64,000 bases of DNA from Bolinopsis microptera (GCF_026151205.1 NC_087079.1:14446445-14510444); one strand, 5' to 3'. Numbered from the stretch's first letter, positions 43,696 through 56,116 are shown. Program-made: numbers and translations. The notes: generated from the letters alone by a model not told the origin.

Positions 43696-44790
43696 CTGTT
43701 CACTAGGCCTAGCCTCTAGCTATTATTATTAAATCTTTTTTGAAAGTATCATATTCGAAAATGGGACAAAAAAAGGGAAAAAAGAATTTCCGGTTTGTAA
43801 ATCTTTCTGAAGTATGTTTCCTCCGCGAGCGTGCTAAATCACTTTAATTGACGATGTCAATTCATGGCAGCTCGGCGCGGCACAGTAGCGCATCTCGCCG
43901 ATCTCGCTGTGAGAAGCCCCATTGAGTGCGCGGCGCGGCACAGTAACGCATCGCGCTACAATAAATCACTAGCTACACTCGAATTTCCAGATTGGGATCG
44001 ACTGACATTGTATTGATAAGTCTGGAGGTGAGATTCACAAGTTTTAATCCGACAATTCAGTGCTACTTCAGCTTAACGGGTGATACTCGTAAAATATCTC
44101 TTTCATATATTGGACCGTCGACGAGTCCAACTCCAACTCGGCGCGCGTCCTGGTACGTAGGTTGTAAACCTACAATACTTCAGCTAGTGAGTACATGAGT
44201 TATGTTCAACTTCAATTTAAGGATAAGACTGGATCTGGACAAGTTATTTTAGTCCCTCTCAAATAATTTTCAACGGCATTTTGACAAGCTGAACATATTG
44301 CACCCTTTGAACATCCTCGATATGATTAACTTGAATTTCAAAAATGGCGAGCTGAAAGTCAGATTCACAAGTTTTAATTAAACAATTCAGTGCTACTTCA
44401 GCTTGACGGATGTTACTCGTCTAAATTTCTTCGAAGTAGCGCAGCGCGCGCCGCTTTCTTCTCGAAATGGCCTTAACGGGTGCAATACTCGTAAAATATC
44501 TGTTCCATATTGCATATATTCAATATTGGACCGTCGACGAGTCCAACTCGGCGCGCGTCCTGGTAGGTTGTAAACCTACAAGAAACGGCCCGATGACAAG
44601 TGCTACGAAGTAGCGCGTGCCGGGCCAGATCATTAACAATGGTCAATACTTCAGCTAGTGCAGAGTTATGTTCAATTTAATTTTAAGGATAAGACTGGAT
44701 CTGGACAAGTCATTTTAGGGCCTATCAAATAATTTCCAACGGTATTTTGACGAGCTGAACATCCTGCATCCTTTGAAGATCCTCGATTTT
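43696..44790. repeat. Local tandem duplication with small inserts
   Basis: A block at about 44020-44260 recurs at about 44355-44730 (shared: GTCTTAT-type ends, ATTCAGTGCTACTTCAGCTT, GGACCGTCGACGAGTCCAAC, GTAGGTTGTAAACCTACAA). The second copy carries two extra GC-rich stretches, near 44425-44475 and 44580-44645. Upstream, GGCGCGGCACAGTA is repeated at 43875 and 43932. A diverged single satellite-like motif lies near 43750. No gene. Confidence 0.65.
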
Positions 44791-44791
44791 A

Positions 44792-47700
44792 TCTAATCTG
44801 TCAAATTTGTGTTCAGAAAATTTCATATTGGAAAATGGGACAGACTTTTAAAAATACAACTTTTCGATTTGTTAAGCTTTCTGCTGTGGGCTTCCTCCGA
44901 CCGAAATCAAACTTCCAGCACCTCAATCGTGTCATATGCCATCTAATTCTATATTTGACTTACTAATTGGTTGCGGGTGAAAAAATCAGTCAAAACTCAA
45001 AACTGTAAAATTTCGGTCCTGGAAATTTCATCTTCAAAAACTGAAAATGGGACAGAGATTGGTAAAATATGATTTTGCATTTTTTTTCGGGATTTTGACT
45101 CCAAATACCTCAATTTGGTTTCATACCATCATCAATTAACTGACTAATTGGTTTCTGGGTAAAGATTTCATCCAATCTGTCAAATTTGTGTTCAGAAAAT
45201 TTCATATTTGAAAATGGGACAGACTTTTAAAAGTACAACTTTTTGATTTGTTAAGCTTTCTGCTGTGGGCTTCCTCCGACCGAAATCAAACTTTGAGCAC
45301 CTCAATCGTGTCATATGTTGTATCACGTGGTGCCCCCCACGGTCGCTTAACTATAGTGTAGCGTCTTCGACGCTACAGGGGGAGCCGCGCACTTCGTGCG
45401 CGGCGGGTCATACAACGTATGACAAGTCATATGCCATTTATAGTTGACTTACTAATTGGTTGCGGGTGAAAAAATCAGTCAAAACTGTAAAATTTCGGTC
45501 CTGGAAATTTTATCTTCAAAAACTGAAAATGGGACAGAGATTGGGAGAATATGATTTTGCAATTTTTTTCGGGATTTCGACTCCAAATACCTCAATTTGG
45601 TTTCATACCATCATCAATTAACTGACTAATTGGTTTCTGGGTAAAGATTTCAGCCAATCTGTCAAATTTGTGTTCAGAAAATTTCATATTTGAAAATGGG
45701 ACAGACTTTTAAAAATACAACTTTTTGATTTGTTAAGCTTTCTGCTGTGGGCTTCCTCCGACCGAAATCAAACTTCCAGCACCTCAATCGTGTCATATGC
45801 CATTTATAGTTGGCTTACTAATTGGTTGCGGGTGAAAAAATCAGTCAAAACTGTAAAATTTCGGTCCTGGAAATTTCATCTTCAAAAACTGAAAATGGGA
45901 CAGAGATTGGGAGAATATGATTTTGCAATTTTTTTAGGGATTTTGACTCCAAATACCTCAATTTGGTTTCATACCATCATCAATTAACTGACTAATTGGT
46001 GTCTGGGCAAAGATTTCATCCAATCTGTCAAATTTGTGTTCAGAAAATGTATATTTGAAAATGGGACAGACTTTTAAAAATACAACTTTTTGATTTGTTA
46101 AGCTTTCTGCTGTGGGCTTCCTCCGACCGAAATCAAACTTCCAGCACCTCAATCGTGTCATATGCCATCTATAGTTGACTTACCTACTAATTGGTTGCGG
46201 GTGAAAAAATCAGTCAAAACTGTAAAATTTCGGTCCTGGAAATTTCATCTTCAAAAACTGAAAATGGGACAGAGATTGGGAGAATATGATTTTGCATTTT
46301 TATTTCGAGATTTCGACTCCAAATACCTCAATTTGGTTTCATACCATCATCAATTAACTGACTAATTGGTTTCTGGGTAAAGATTTCATCCAATCTGTCA
46401 AATTTGTGTTCAGAAAATTTCATATTTGAAAATGGGACAGACTTTTAAAAATACAACTTTTTGATTTGTTAAGCTTTCTGCTGTGGGCTTCCTCCGACCA
46501 AAATCAAACTTCCAGCACCTCAATCGTGTCATATGCCATTTATAGTTGACTTACTAATTGGTTGCGGGTGAAAAAATCAGTCAAAACTGTAAAATTTCGG
46601 TCCTGGAAATTTTATCTTCAAAAACTGAAAATGGGACAGAGATTGGGAGAATATGATTTTGCAATTTTTTTCGGGATTTCGACTCCAAATACCTCAATTT
46701 GGTTTCATACCATCATCAATTAACTGACTAATTGGTTTCTGGGTAAAGATTTCATCCAATCTGTCAAATTTGTGTTCAGAAAATTTCATATTTGAAAATG
46801 GGACAGACTTTTGAAAATACAACTTTTTGATTTGTTAAGCTTTCTGCTGTGGGCTTCCTCCGACCGAAATCAAACTTCCAGCACCTCAATCGTGTCATAT
46901 TATAGTTGACTAACTAATTGGTTGCGGGCGAAAAAATCAGTCAAAACTGTAAAATTTCGGTCCTGGAAATTTTATCTTCAAAAACTGAAAATGGGACAGA
47001 GATTGGGAGAATATGATTTTGCAATTTTTTTCGGGATTTCGACTCCAAATACCTCAATTTGGTTTCATACCATCATCAATTAACTGACTAATTGGTTTCT
47101 GGGTAAAGATTTCATCCAATCTGTCAAATTTGTGTTCAGAAAATTTCATATTTGAAAATGGGACAGACTTTTAAAAATACAACTTTTTGATTTGTTAAGC
47201 TTTCTGCTGTGGGCTTCCTCCGACCGAAATCAAACTTCCAGCACCTCAATCGTGTCATATGCCATCTATAGTTGACTTACCTACTAATTGGTTGCGGGTG
47301 AAAAAATCAGTCAAAACTGTAAAATTTCGGTCCTGGAAATTTCATCTTCAAAAACTGAAAATGGGACAGAGATTGGGAGAATATGATTTTGCATTTTTAT
47401 TTCGAGATTTCGACTCCAAATACCTCAATTTGGTTTCATACCATCATCAATTAACTGACTAATTGGTTTCTGGGTAAAGATTTCATCCAATCTGTCAAAT
47501 TTGTGTTCAGAAAATTTCATATTTGAAAATGGGACAGACTTTTAAAAATACAACTTTTTGATTTGTTAAGCTTTCTGCTGTGGGCTTCCTCCGACCAAAA
47601 TCAAACTTCCAGCACCTCAATCGTGTCATATGCCGTTTATAGTTGACTTACTAATTGGTTTCGGGTGAAATAATCAGTCAAAACTGTAAAATTTCGGTCC

Positions 47701-49382
47701 TGGAAATTTTATCTTCAAAAACTGAAAATGGGACAGAGATTGGGAGAATATGATTTTGCAATTTTTTTAGGGATTTTGACTCCAAATACCTCAATTTGGT
47801 TTCATACCATCATCAATTAACTGACTAATTGGTTTCTGGGCAAAGATTTCATCCAATCTGTCAAATTTGTGTTCAGAAAATTTCATATTTGAAAATGGGA
47901 CAGACTTTTAAAAATACAACTTTTTGATTTGTTAAGCTTTCTGCCGTGGGCTTCCTCCTACCGAAATCAAACTTCCAGCACCTCAATCGTGTCATATGCC
48001 ATCTATAGTTGACTTACTTATTGGTTGCGGGTGAAAAAATCAGTCAAAACTGTAAAATTTCGGTCCTGGAAATTTCATCTTCAAAAACTGAAAATGGGAC
48101 AGAGATTGGGAGAATATGATTTTGCATTTTTATTTCGAGATTTCGACTCCAAATACCTCAATTTGGTTTCATACCATCATCAATTAACTGACTAATTGGT
48201 TTCTGGGTAAAGATTTCATCCAATCTGTCAAATTTGTGTTCAGAAAATTTCATATTTGAAAATGGGACAGACTTTTAAAAATACAACTTTTTGATTTGTT
48301 AAGCTTTCTGCCTGGGCTTCCTCCGACCAAAATCAAACTTCCAGCACCTCAATCGTGTCATATGCCATTTATAGTTGGCTTACTAATTGGTTGCGGGTGA
48401 AAAAATCAGTCAAAACTGTAAAATTTCGGTCCTGGAAATTTTATCTTCAAAAACTGAAAATGGGACAGAGATTGGGAGAATATGATTTTGCAATTTTTTT
48501 AGGGATTTTGACTCCAAATACCTCAATTTGGTTTCATACCATCATCAATTAACTGACTAATTGGTGTCTGGGCAAAGATTTCATCCAATCTGTCAAATTT
48601 GTGTTCAGAAAATTTCATATTTGAAAATGGGACAGACTTTTAAAAATACAACTTTTTGATTTGTTAAGCTTTCTGCTGTGGGCTTCCTCCGACCGAAATC
48701 AAACTTCCAGCACCTCAATCGTGTCATATGCCATCTATAGTTGACTTACCTACTAATTGGTTGCGGGTGAAAAAATCAGTCAAAACTGTAAAATTTCGGT
48801 CCTGGAAATTTCATCTTCAAAAACTGAAAATGGGACAGAGATTGGGAGAATATGATTTTGCATTTTTATTTCGAGATTTCGACTCCAAATACCTCAATTT
48901 GGTTTCATACCATCATCAATTAACTGACTAATTGGTTTCTGGGTAAAGATTTCATCCAATCTGTCAAATTTGTGTTCAGAAAATTTCATATTTGAAAATG
49001 GGACAGACTTTTAAAAATACAACTTTTTGATTTGTTAAGCTTTCTGCTGTGGGCTTCCTCCGACCGAAATCAAACTTCCAGCACCTCAATCGTGTCATAT
49101 GCCATCTATAGTTGACTTACTTATTGGTTGCGGGTGAAAAAATCAGTCAAAACTGTAAAATTTCGGTCCTGGAAATTTCATCTTCAAAAACTGAAAATGG
49201 GACAGAGATTGGGAGAATATGATTTTGCATTTTTTTTTCGGGATTTTGACTCCAAATACCTCAATTTGGTTTCATACCATCATCAATTAACTGACTAATT
49301 GGTTTCTGGGCAAAGATTTCATCCAATCTGTCAAATTTGTGTTCAGAAAATGTCATATTTGAAAATGGGACAGGCTTTTGCG
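44792..49382. repeat. 366-bp satellite array, about 12.5 units
   Basis: Tandem units spaced 360-371 bases, phased on CAATCTGTCAAATTTG. Each unit is two diverged halves of about 183 bases sharing AAAATGGGACAGA and (T/A)GACT(T/G)ACTAATTGGTT. Variants recur in order: units with an extra CTAC near 46180, 47277 and 48745; a GGCTTACTAATTGG variant at about 45815 and 48375. Small open frames within units repeat because the units repeat; they are not genes. The array is interrupted by hairpin-element copy 2 at 45318-45425. Confidence 0.95.
45318..45425 (-). mobile_element. 108-bp multi-hairpin mini-element, copy 2
   Basis: Same family as the copy at 43.6 kb, in opposite orientation, inserted in the satellite. 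Exact 8-bp direct repeats GTCATATG (45310-45317 and 45426-45433) flank it, and removing the insert plus one repeat restores the satellite consensus. Hairpins lie at 45357-45377 (9-bp stem), 45384-45404 (9-bp stem identical to copy 1) and 45407-45423. Confidence 0.85.
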
Positions 49383-49635
49383 GCTTGCGTGTGGGCAGTT
49401 ACTTTGGCCTTGGCCACCCTGTACATATAAAATTAAATAAGACAATAATGATTTTTTTTAAATGTAGCTAATACATCATCCATATTATTGATTCAATTCT
49501 AATTTATACCTATGGCAAAATTATTGCTTCAATTCCCATTTAAATTTTAGACGACGAATAATACATTGTCAGTCAATAAGTACATTATCAGACCTACCAT
49601 ACATTTTATTTTCCCTTTGATGTATGCCGAAATGT
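49383..49635. other. Spacer after satellite, 3' flank of GPCR gene
   Basis: AT-rich sequence between the last satellite base and the GPCR stop codon (the GPCR is on the minus strand), so it contains the GPCR 3' UTR. No other signal. Confidence 0.5.
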
Positions 49636-52600
49636 TTAGTTCGACTGAGTTTGTGACAGATTTGGGGCTGTGTGAGAGTTGACGTATCTGACCACCCTTC
49701 TTCCTTTTCTCAGAACCATGTCACTGTACAGAAGTGGGTTTATAACCGAGTTGAAGGGAAGGATAACAACAGAGAAAACTGGATACCAAGACGAAGCATC
49801 AATAACCTCCCAGAAATGCAGTCCACACACCACGATGAAGGGTATCCAGCACAGGAAATCAGTGGCAATGATAATGCTGACCTTGGTTTGAAGCTTTAGA
49901 TCACGTCTTCTAGCTGATGATTTTTTTGAAATAACCTTACTGGAGTGTCTGACAACAAAGCATTGAATGACAGTGTAACAGCTGGTGATGAAGAGAAAGC
50001 ACACGAAGTTTAGAGAAAGAACAGCAAGGGAGTAAGCATACTGTGGATCTGTTTTGGTAACCAGATATTTAAAGATGCAGACACTGTCACTCCCATAGAA
50101 TTCAACTTTTGATCCAGAAATTCCATCATTGTCCTGTGAGAACATCTCTCTAACCATCCGCCTCACTGTTTCCCAGCTAATGGGTTGTTCACGATATCTT
50201 CCGTTGTAGCTTTGTAAGATACGGTGATGAGACTCTTTGTCTACTATCCCTGTAAATAAGGTCACTCCTTCGTAATGTAGCCCGTTTACAAAGAAATCCT
50301 CTAATGGAGGAAAAAGAGGAAACACTGAGATAGCTATTGAGACGAACAGCAGGATCGTAACTATCGCTGACACCTTCATCTTTCCTTTCGTGTTGTTTGG
50401 ATCTTTGGGGACCAAAGTTTTGACATTGGTCAGCCTAGAAATACCTAAAGCTGCCATGGAAAAGAGAGATAGTTGGGATCCAATGGTGCTGAGAGTTCCG
50501 AGGACGGTGCAGTAGGGACTGGTCAGCCACCTGTACTTCTCTTTGCAGTAACTTGCCAAGTAGAATGCGTCCACTGCCGCAATGCTCAGAAGATAAACTC
50601 CCACCAAGAAATCTCCAACAGCTACTAAAAGTATCAGTGATTTATCAATCCTGTTCTTAAGGGACTGAGAATTCCTGATCTCTTTAAGAGAAGTGATGAA
50701 GACAGTAAGATTCAAAATGGTTGCAAGCAACCCACTTAGCCACGCAAAGACTTTGAGGAAAGAACTCTGAAGCAAATTCCGAGATGAACGGGAACACATT
50801 TCTCCACATTCGTCGGAGAAATCTCGGCAATCGATCTTACCATCACACACAGACGTTTTAAGCACATATTCACCGGTCTCCGCACATTTAAAGTTATTCA
50901 CGCAACCTCTTTCATCACTGCTATCTCCACAATCATCGACTAGGTTACACACTTTATCATAAGTTACACAGTGGCTATTATCACACGAGAAATACTTGTT
51001 GAAATATCTCCCCCGATCTCTAGCAACAATTGTAAGACTGTATTCCTCAGTCAGACTGTACACTTTATTTTTGTCGGGTATGTCCACACAGCTGTTTTGT
51101 TTGACCCGACCAAGAGGGCATAAAGCTTGTTCACATTTACCAGAGCAGCTGAGGTACACATAGATCTCCCCGTATGTGTTTCCACAGTCATAGTTTCCAG
51201 ATGGGACTTTGATTTGATAGTTTGTCGTGCCAAGTATATTTTTGTCTGGAGCTGTGAAGGCTTCTAGAGAACATTTACCCATTAAATGCTGAAGCTCACC
51301 CATTCCTCGGAGACAGTATGAAATGCGCTTGACATGAAGCTTATCCTCTAGCACAAAATCCCATGTATTTAGTCGACTTTTGGCTTTCTGGCAGACCTTA
51401 TTTTCTATTCCGCACGAGGGGGTTTTGTCACAGAGATCATCAAATGTGACAAATCTACCTAGTTTGTCGTCTTTGTTACACAAAAATACTTCGCTACATA
51501 CCGATCCTTTTTCTACATACCTAATACTTTGTCCACTACCACATCTCTGCCACGATTCTGCATCTTCATCGATCTCATCTTTACAATCAACTTTTCCGTC
51601 CATAACCCATGACATTGGGAATTCCATCATACTTGAGGACCGTTCCATATTTACCCTTCTTACGCACTTTTGTACCGAAAGGGTCGAGCAAAATGTCTTA
51701 GTCTCATCAGTTCCCCTAGGACAATCAGGATACCCATCACAGAGCTGGTTTTTGTGCAGAACACAGCCACCCTCCACCTCCACGCACTGGTTCTGGTACC
51801 CGTCGTCACACAGTTCGTACTCTCTACAAATAGCAAACACTGAAAGGGTTGTTGTAAACCCCCTCACTTCACAACTCATAGCTACCCGGTCAGTATCAGT
51901 GCAGTTGATCTGGTCCTTGCCGTCTTGACAGGTGTAAGCGTACGGTCCCAGTCTGGGCACTGCGCAGATCTGGTGGGGGTAGAGCGATCTGACCATGTCC
52001 GGGAAACTGTTGTAGTAGTCCGGTCCATGTAGATCTCCGGGTGTGCATGTCCGGAGAGTATCCTCTTCACGGCAATTCTCTTCGTCTAGTCCGTTGTAAC
52101 AGTCCCTCTTATTATCACACATGTACATGGCGTGGACGTGTTGCCCGTACGTGGAATCGCAGATGACACCGTAAGTCCTGTTCCCACATTCTGCTTCGTC
52201 ATTGCACCTGTGACAGTCGCACTTTAGATCACATACTTGATCAGCACGAATGTTGCTCATAGCCTCACCCATACAGCGATATGATTCCTGGGGATCCGGA
52301 CAACCTAGCTCATCTACATCGGTGTTTGAACATGTCTGTTCTCGTTGCAATCAGCATATCTTTTGTTTGCAAGACCGGATATGATCTTGTTACCAAACGT
52401 GATTGTGATATTGTCACCAAGAAACGCGTAGTTTTGTCCTTGATACTGGCAAGTGTAGGTCCTACAAAACTTCTCATCTAAATCTCTCCCAAAGTTACTC
52501 TCACATTCGGACCTGATGTGTCCACAAACCTCGTAAAACCTGGGGTCGTTAGGACAGAGCCGGTTGTATTTGAGAGTGCAGTTGGTTGACCACTTGGTGA

Positions 52601-53000
52601 AGAGTGGGTCGTCAGTGTACAGCTCCACCGAGTAGAGGGTTTCGGAGCGGGGACATTTGAACTGTTCCCCGCACTTTTCCTTCAGGTACTTTTTCTGATC
52701 CCCCACTTCAACCAGGACACATTCGTTAGTGTCCGAGGCTCCTGAAGATATGCTGCATAAGGATATATTTTGTTTCAAAATGGCTTAGCCTTGCCTATTG
52801 ATATAGTAGTGGTCTCTACCAAAAGTTAATTCTCTGCTTATAGTTGGGGAGCAGATATTCAAAGCAAGATGTCTTTCGTTTAAAGCTTTTATTGAGTTCG
52901 AATTATTATTTTCTAAAAGAATATATCTACCTGAACTGTCGAATAAAATATTGCTGCCACAAAGAATCATTATCACCCAGTAACGGAAACTCTGCATCAT
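49636..53000 (-). CDS. LDL-receptor class A repeat GPCR (GRL101-like), one frameshift
   Basis: Exon 1 is 53000-52820, starting at ATG with a signal peptide (FRYWVIMILCG). A 78-base intron with GT-AG ends and matching phase leads to exon 2, 52741-49636. The ectodomain is Cys-rich with at least four LDLa-type repeats (CDGYPDCPRGTDE, CNLVDDCGDSSDERGC, CDGKIDCRDFSDEC). The 7TM part starts near SSFLKVFAWLSGLLATILN; the usual DRY is LGISRL-like, TM7 has NPLLYS, and the tail is short. This class is known from molluscs (GRL101) and other invertebrates, usually as orphan receptors. Near 52335-52350 the frame breaks: the upstream part reads ...KRYADCN then stops, while the downstream part continues QREQTCSNTD in another phase. 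This is either a real mutation (pseudogene) or a sequence error; the rest is intact over 900 codons. Confidence 0.82.
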
Positions 53001-53179
53001 AGCGTTACAATAGAGTAGAGATTCTACAACATGAGAGAAAATTGTCGTGAGCTGGACATATACATGATATAGTATGGTAATAATCCTTTGATATAGCAAA
53101 ATATTTCTTTAAATGCCTTTTAAGCACTTGGTTAGAAATCAAATAACAGATCTTTAGCACGGCAAACAAAATAAAAATA

Positions 53180-53430
53180 ATAAAATATGGATGCGAACTG
53201 CGAAGATGGAGCAGATTTATGCCATAAAACTGAAATGAGTCTTAAAATAAACAAATTAGAGCACCTGTTTCTCATAAAGGGGGCTTTTGCAAAAATTATA
53301 CACCACCTGTTGTGCAGACCGATACAAGATCGATTTAAAATATTTACGTTATGTTCAAAGGTTGGAATCGCAGTTGGTGAATGGTGATGTCCGACTGAAG
53401 ACGTACAAAAATGGGTCAACTTGGCTATCT
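53180..53430 (+). other. Possible coding exon, unrecognised
   Basis: Forward reading includes LRYVQRLESQLVNGDVRLKT and YKNGSTWLSVK, ending at a good donor (CTGTCAAAGTAAGT). It reads like a real exon, but no partner exon or family was recognised and the next sequence is retroelement debris. It might be the 5' end of a gene cut off by insertions. Confidence 0.25.
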
Positions 53431-53999
53431 GTCAAAGTAAGTCTAGTCACTAATGACATTAGTGAACAGAACATTAGTAATAACTTCAACACTACTGTCA
53501 TGTTGCGTAAAAAAGTCTGAGATAATTTAATGGTGTAGTTATATTTCATTGAAACGCAGATTAGAAATTTTTTCTTATAAGTGATTTCTATAATTGTGGA
53601 GACAGCGGACGATTATCTGCAACGCTGACGATCTAATTACAGACCACTAAACCGTTTAGTAACTTGAAAAACGTTTCAATGTACCTGCCGTCGTGAACTT
53701 AATATATCTCAGGCTATATGAAACATCTGATAATTAGCCTAAGTGCTATGGAGACGCAGTGATTAGCCAATTAAGATCAATGATCTTATGATGTAAATCC
53801 TATGGCGGAAGCTTATTCACTGTAATTACTCCCAAAAACATCATGATTCATAGCGACATCACATCTAGCTTATTCGAGCTTTTTATTTAGAATCAAAACA
53901 AGTTTTTCATATTATGGAGCCAGCGTGTGGACCAGCTACACCTGGTTAAAGCACTTTCTTCCCATTACACAATAATAAGATACAACAATTTACAACAAT
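53431..53999. other. Unassigned spacer
   Basis: No open frame or repeat recognised. AT-rich; it leads into LINE debris at 54.0 kb. Confidence 0.4.
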
Positions 54000-54560
54000 T
54001 ACAAGAAGGCCTGGAGTGATAAACTGCCTCTAAACAAACGTCTAATACTGTACAATGCTTTAGTTGTATCGGTTCTTATGTACAACTCATCCTGCGTCTA
54101 AGAACAGTCGTCAACAGTCTAAGAACACGCAATTATTCTTTATGCTGGGCCGTCCCCAAAATATTCCTTAAAAACTAGACGTTGTTCACCGCAGACACCT
54201 TAGCTTCGCACCATTTTGAATATAAAGTACCCAGGAGTCTTCTCCAGCAAAAACTTGTATAAACGCTGCAATGCTGAACCATTGTCATGTGTCAGAAAAA
54301 GTGGCCCGTAGTCGGTGGAGAATGTTAAGACATGTTTTGCGGGGTCCTGTTGACGGACCAGCGTTTTATTTCCTCATTTTTGCCATCAATACACTGAACT
54401 TACCAGGAAGAAGAGGAAGACCCCAAAGCAATCTTTTCTTGCTGATTGTGCATGATTTATGTAAAAGAAATCTTTATATGAATAATATTTTTGATCTGTA
54501 TTATCTCCGTAATTTAGCTTATGACAAGAGATATTGGCAGAAATTACAATGAAGTTTTTG
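54000..54560 (+). pseudogene. Broken tail of an RTE-like LINE
   Basis: Reading-frame pieces match the C-terminal end of the intact LINE at 31.9-35.0 kb: YKKAWSDKLPLNKRLILYNA, then RSRWRMLRHVLRG and GRRGRPQSNLF, closing with RYWQKLQ before a stop at 54550-54552. Several frameshifts separate the pieces. An old 5'-truncated copy on the plus strand. Confidence 0.75.
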
Positions 54561-54861
54561 ATATTTAGTTATTTGTTTTAGGGAAAGATTAGACTTGGGC
54601 GTTGTTTTAACTATGCCTTGTTTAGAACTTTGATTTAATAATAATAATAATAACAATTTACAATAAATTATGCCTATGTTATTATCATAACATTATAATC
54701 AACAATAACAATATGTTATTGTTCAAAAAACAGACTTAATATAAACGACGAAGACGTCCTAAAGTGCAGCATATGTGTTTACATTCGATGATTGTTGAAC
54801 ATTAAATTTAAGATATAGATCCTTCTAATATGACCTAATATCACAATATCAAGGTCATGGT

Positions 54862-55260
54862 GGTTTGGTGATGGCGGTTGAGAACCGCAACCCACACCGC
54901 TACTTCCATATCTCGTGTGACAATCACAACACGAGCAACGTGGTCAGCACACGTGGTCAGATCACCACGTCCGACTGGATACCTCCTCTCTCCCGCACGA
55001 CGATTATTATTACCACCCAGGTGATAGTCTTTCTACAAAAGAAAATCGTGGAGAAGGAGATCTGGAGCAAATCGTAAATTATTTTAAGTGCATGCAGAAA
55101 TTATCAATAATTTGTCAGGAATTTTGTAAAGTGTGCAATCGGTAATCGATATTTATATTTTATTGAAACTCATTATTTCGTCATCGAGAGAATACAGACG
55201 GTCATTTTGTTTTATTTTGTTCGCCTATGATCTCACTGATCACAATAGTGAGCAGGATAA
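54862..55260 (+). pseudogene. Duplicated calpain-15 C-terminal fragment
   Basis: Bases 54862-54997 are identical to calpain-15 positions 41911-42046 (136 bases, coding GLVMAVENRN...IPPLSR). Beyond that the match drops sharply but remains recognisable for about 24 bases, then ends. Weaker similarity to the calpain-15 3' flank continues in patches to about 55260. The frame continues to a stop at 55075-55077 without other calpain exons. Such abrupt perfect identity next to diverged sequence suggests gene conversion or a very recent partial copy over an older duplication. Confidence 0.85.
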
Positions 55261-55870
55261 TTTAGAATAAATATTGAGCATGCATAATTAGCACCATTTA
55301 CCAATATCATTTTAATCATTAATTTATAATAACACTAACCCTCTACTCTGAACCCAAGGGCCAAGCCTAATCTATAACTGAAGCATAAGCTAAAACACTA
55401 AACATAAGGACAAATTAAACCAACTTCCTAATGTGGTCAGGTCACGTGATCAGAACAGTTTTCGCCAAGGGTGAGGGCAGTATTTTAACCCTATGTCAAA
55501 CTTACTCACCTACATAAAGTGAGTAAGTAAGTTTGTCAATCCGCTTATATAATAACGATACGTTTTAAACTAGTTGCAAATTCTGTATCTGCATTTGTAT
55601 ACTGCATCTGTGCGCTGCACACTTCTCGATTTGTTGTCATGCAGTGATCGTAGTCATGGAAACAAGCTAGATTTGCGCGCATATAATAGTAAAGATTTGT
55701 CAGCGCGCCCCACAAAAACGCAGTTTTTCTATAGGACCGGCAGTGGCGATAGTTTCCATCCTGAGATTTTCCCTATATAATAAGTAGTGTTCCAGAACAA
55801 GCAGTTTGGATTTTGGAGAACACCATCTTTAGATTCTACAGCAATTCTAAATAGTAAATCGTGTACAGCC
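55261..55870. other. Spacer with a possible promoter
   Basis: Contains TAAGTGAGTAAGTAAG-like short repeats near 55520 and a TATA-like CTATATAATA at about 55771-55780, about 95 bases before the ATG at 55871. No coding region is seen. Confidence 0.35.
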
Positions 55871-56116
55871 ATGATGAACAACTTTCCCTTCGATAAATTT
55901 GATGCCTTGATGCAAGAATCTATTCAGGTAGTTAGGGTATTATGAACATTTGCTGGGAACTAATTTTCTAGGAGCATTTCAGTGCAGGAATCACCACAAA
56001 GAGTTGTAAAATTAGATCTGATGGGTACAACTAGCTAGACCATGTTTTTTTTTCAGGCGCCCAAGAACACAGTAGAAGAAAACGAGTGGCAAAATTGTAA
56101 TATCATATTGACTTAA
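55871..56116 (+). CDS. Possible two-exon small protein (38 aa), tentative
   Basis: Exon 55871-55927 (begins MMNNFPFDKFDALMQESIQ, donor GTAGTT) and exon 56057-56116 (acceptor preceded by TTTTTTTTTCAG) join in phase and end at TAA, giving 38 residues. A TATA-like box lies upstream. No homology is recognised. It could be a 5' exon pair of a lost gene or chance. Confidence 0.25.

Noticed and set aside
46162..48931. Identical 67-residue open frames repeated three times in the satellite
   Set aside because: They recur only because the satellite units recur; neighbouring units break the frame and no family feature is present.
29331..49382. CRISPR-like array in the regularly spaced satellite
   Set aside because: Units are 366 bp, continuous and lack unique spacers; this is animal satellite DNA.
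51380..51928. 182-codon forward frame in the GPCR ectodomain
   Set aside because: Shadow of the minus-strand GPCR; Ser/Leu-rich with no family features.
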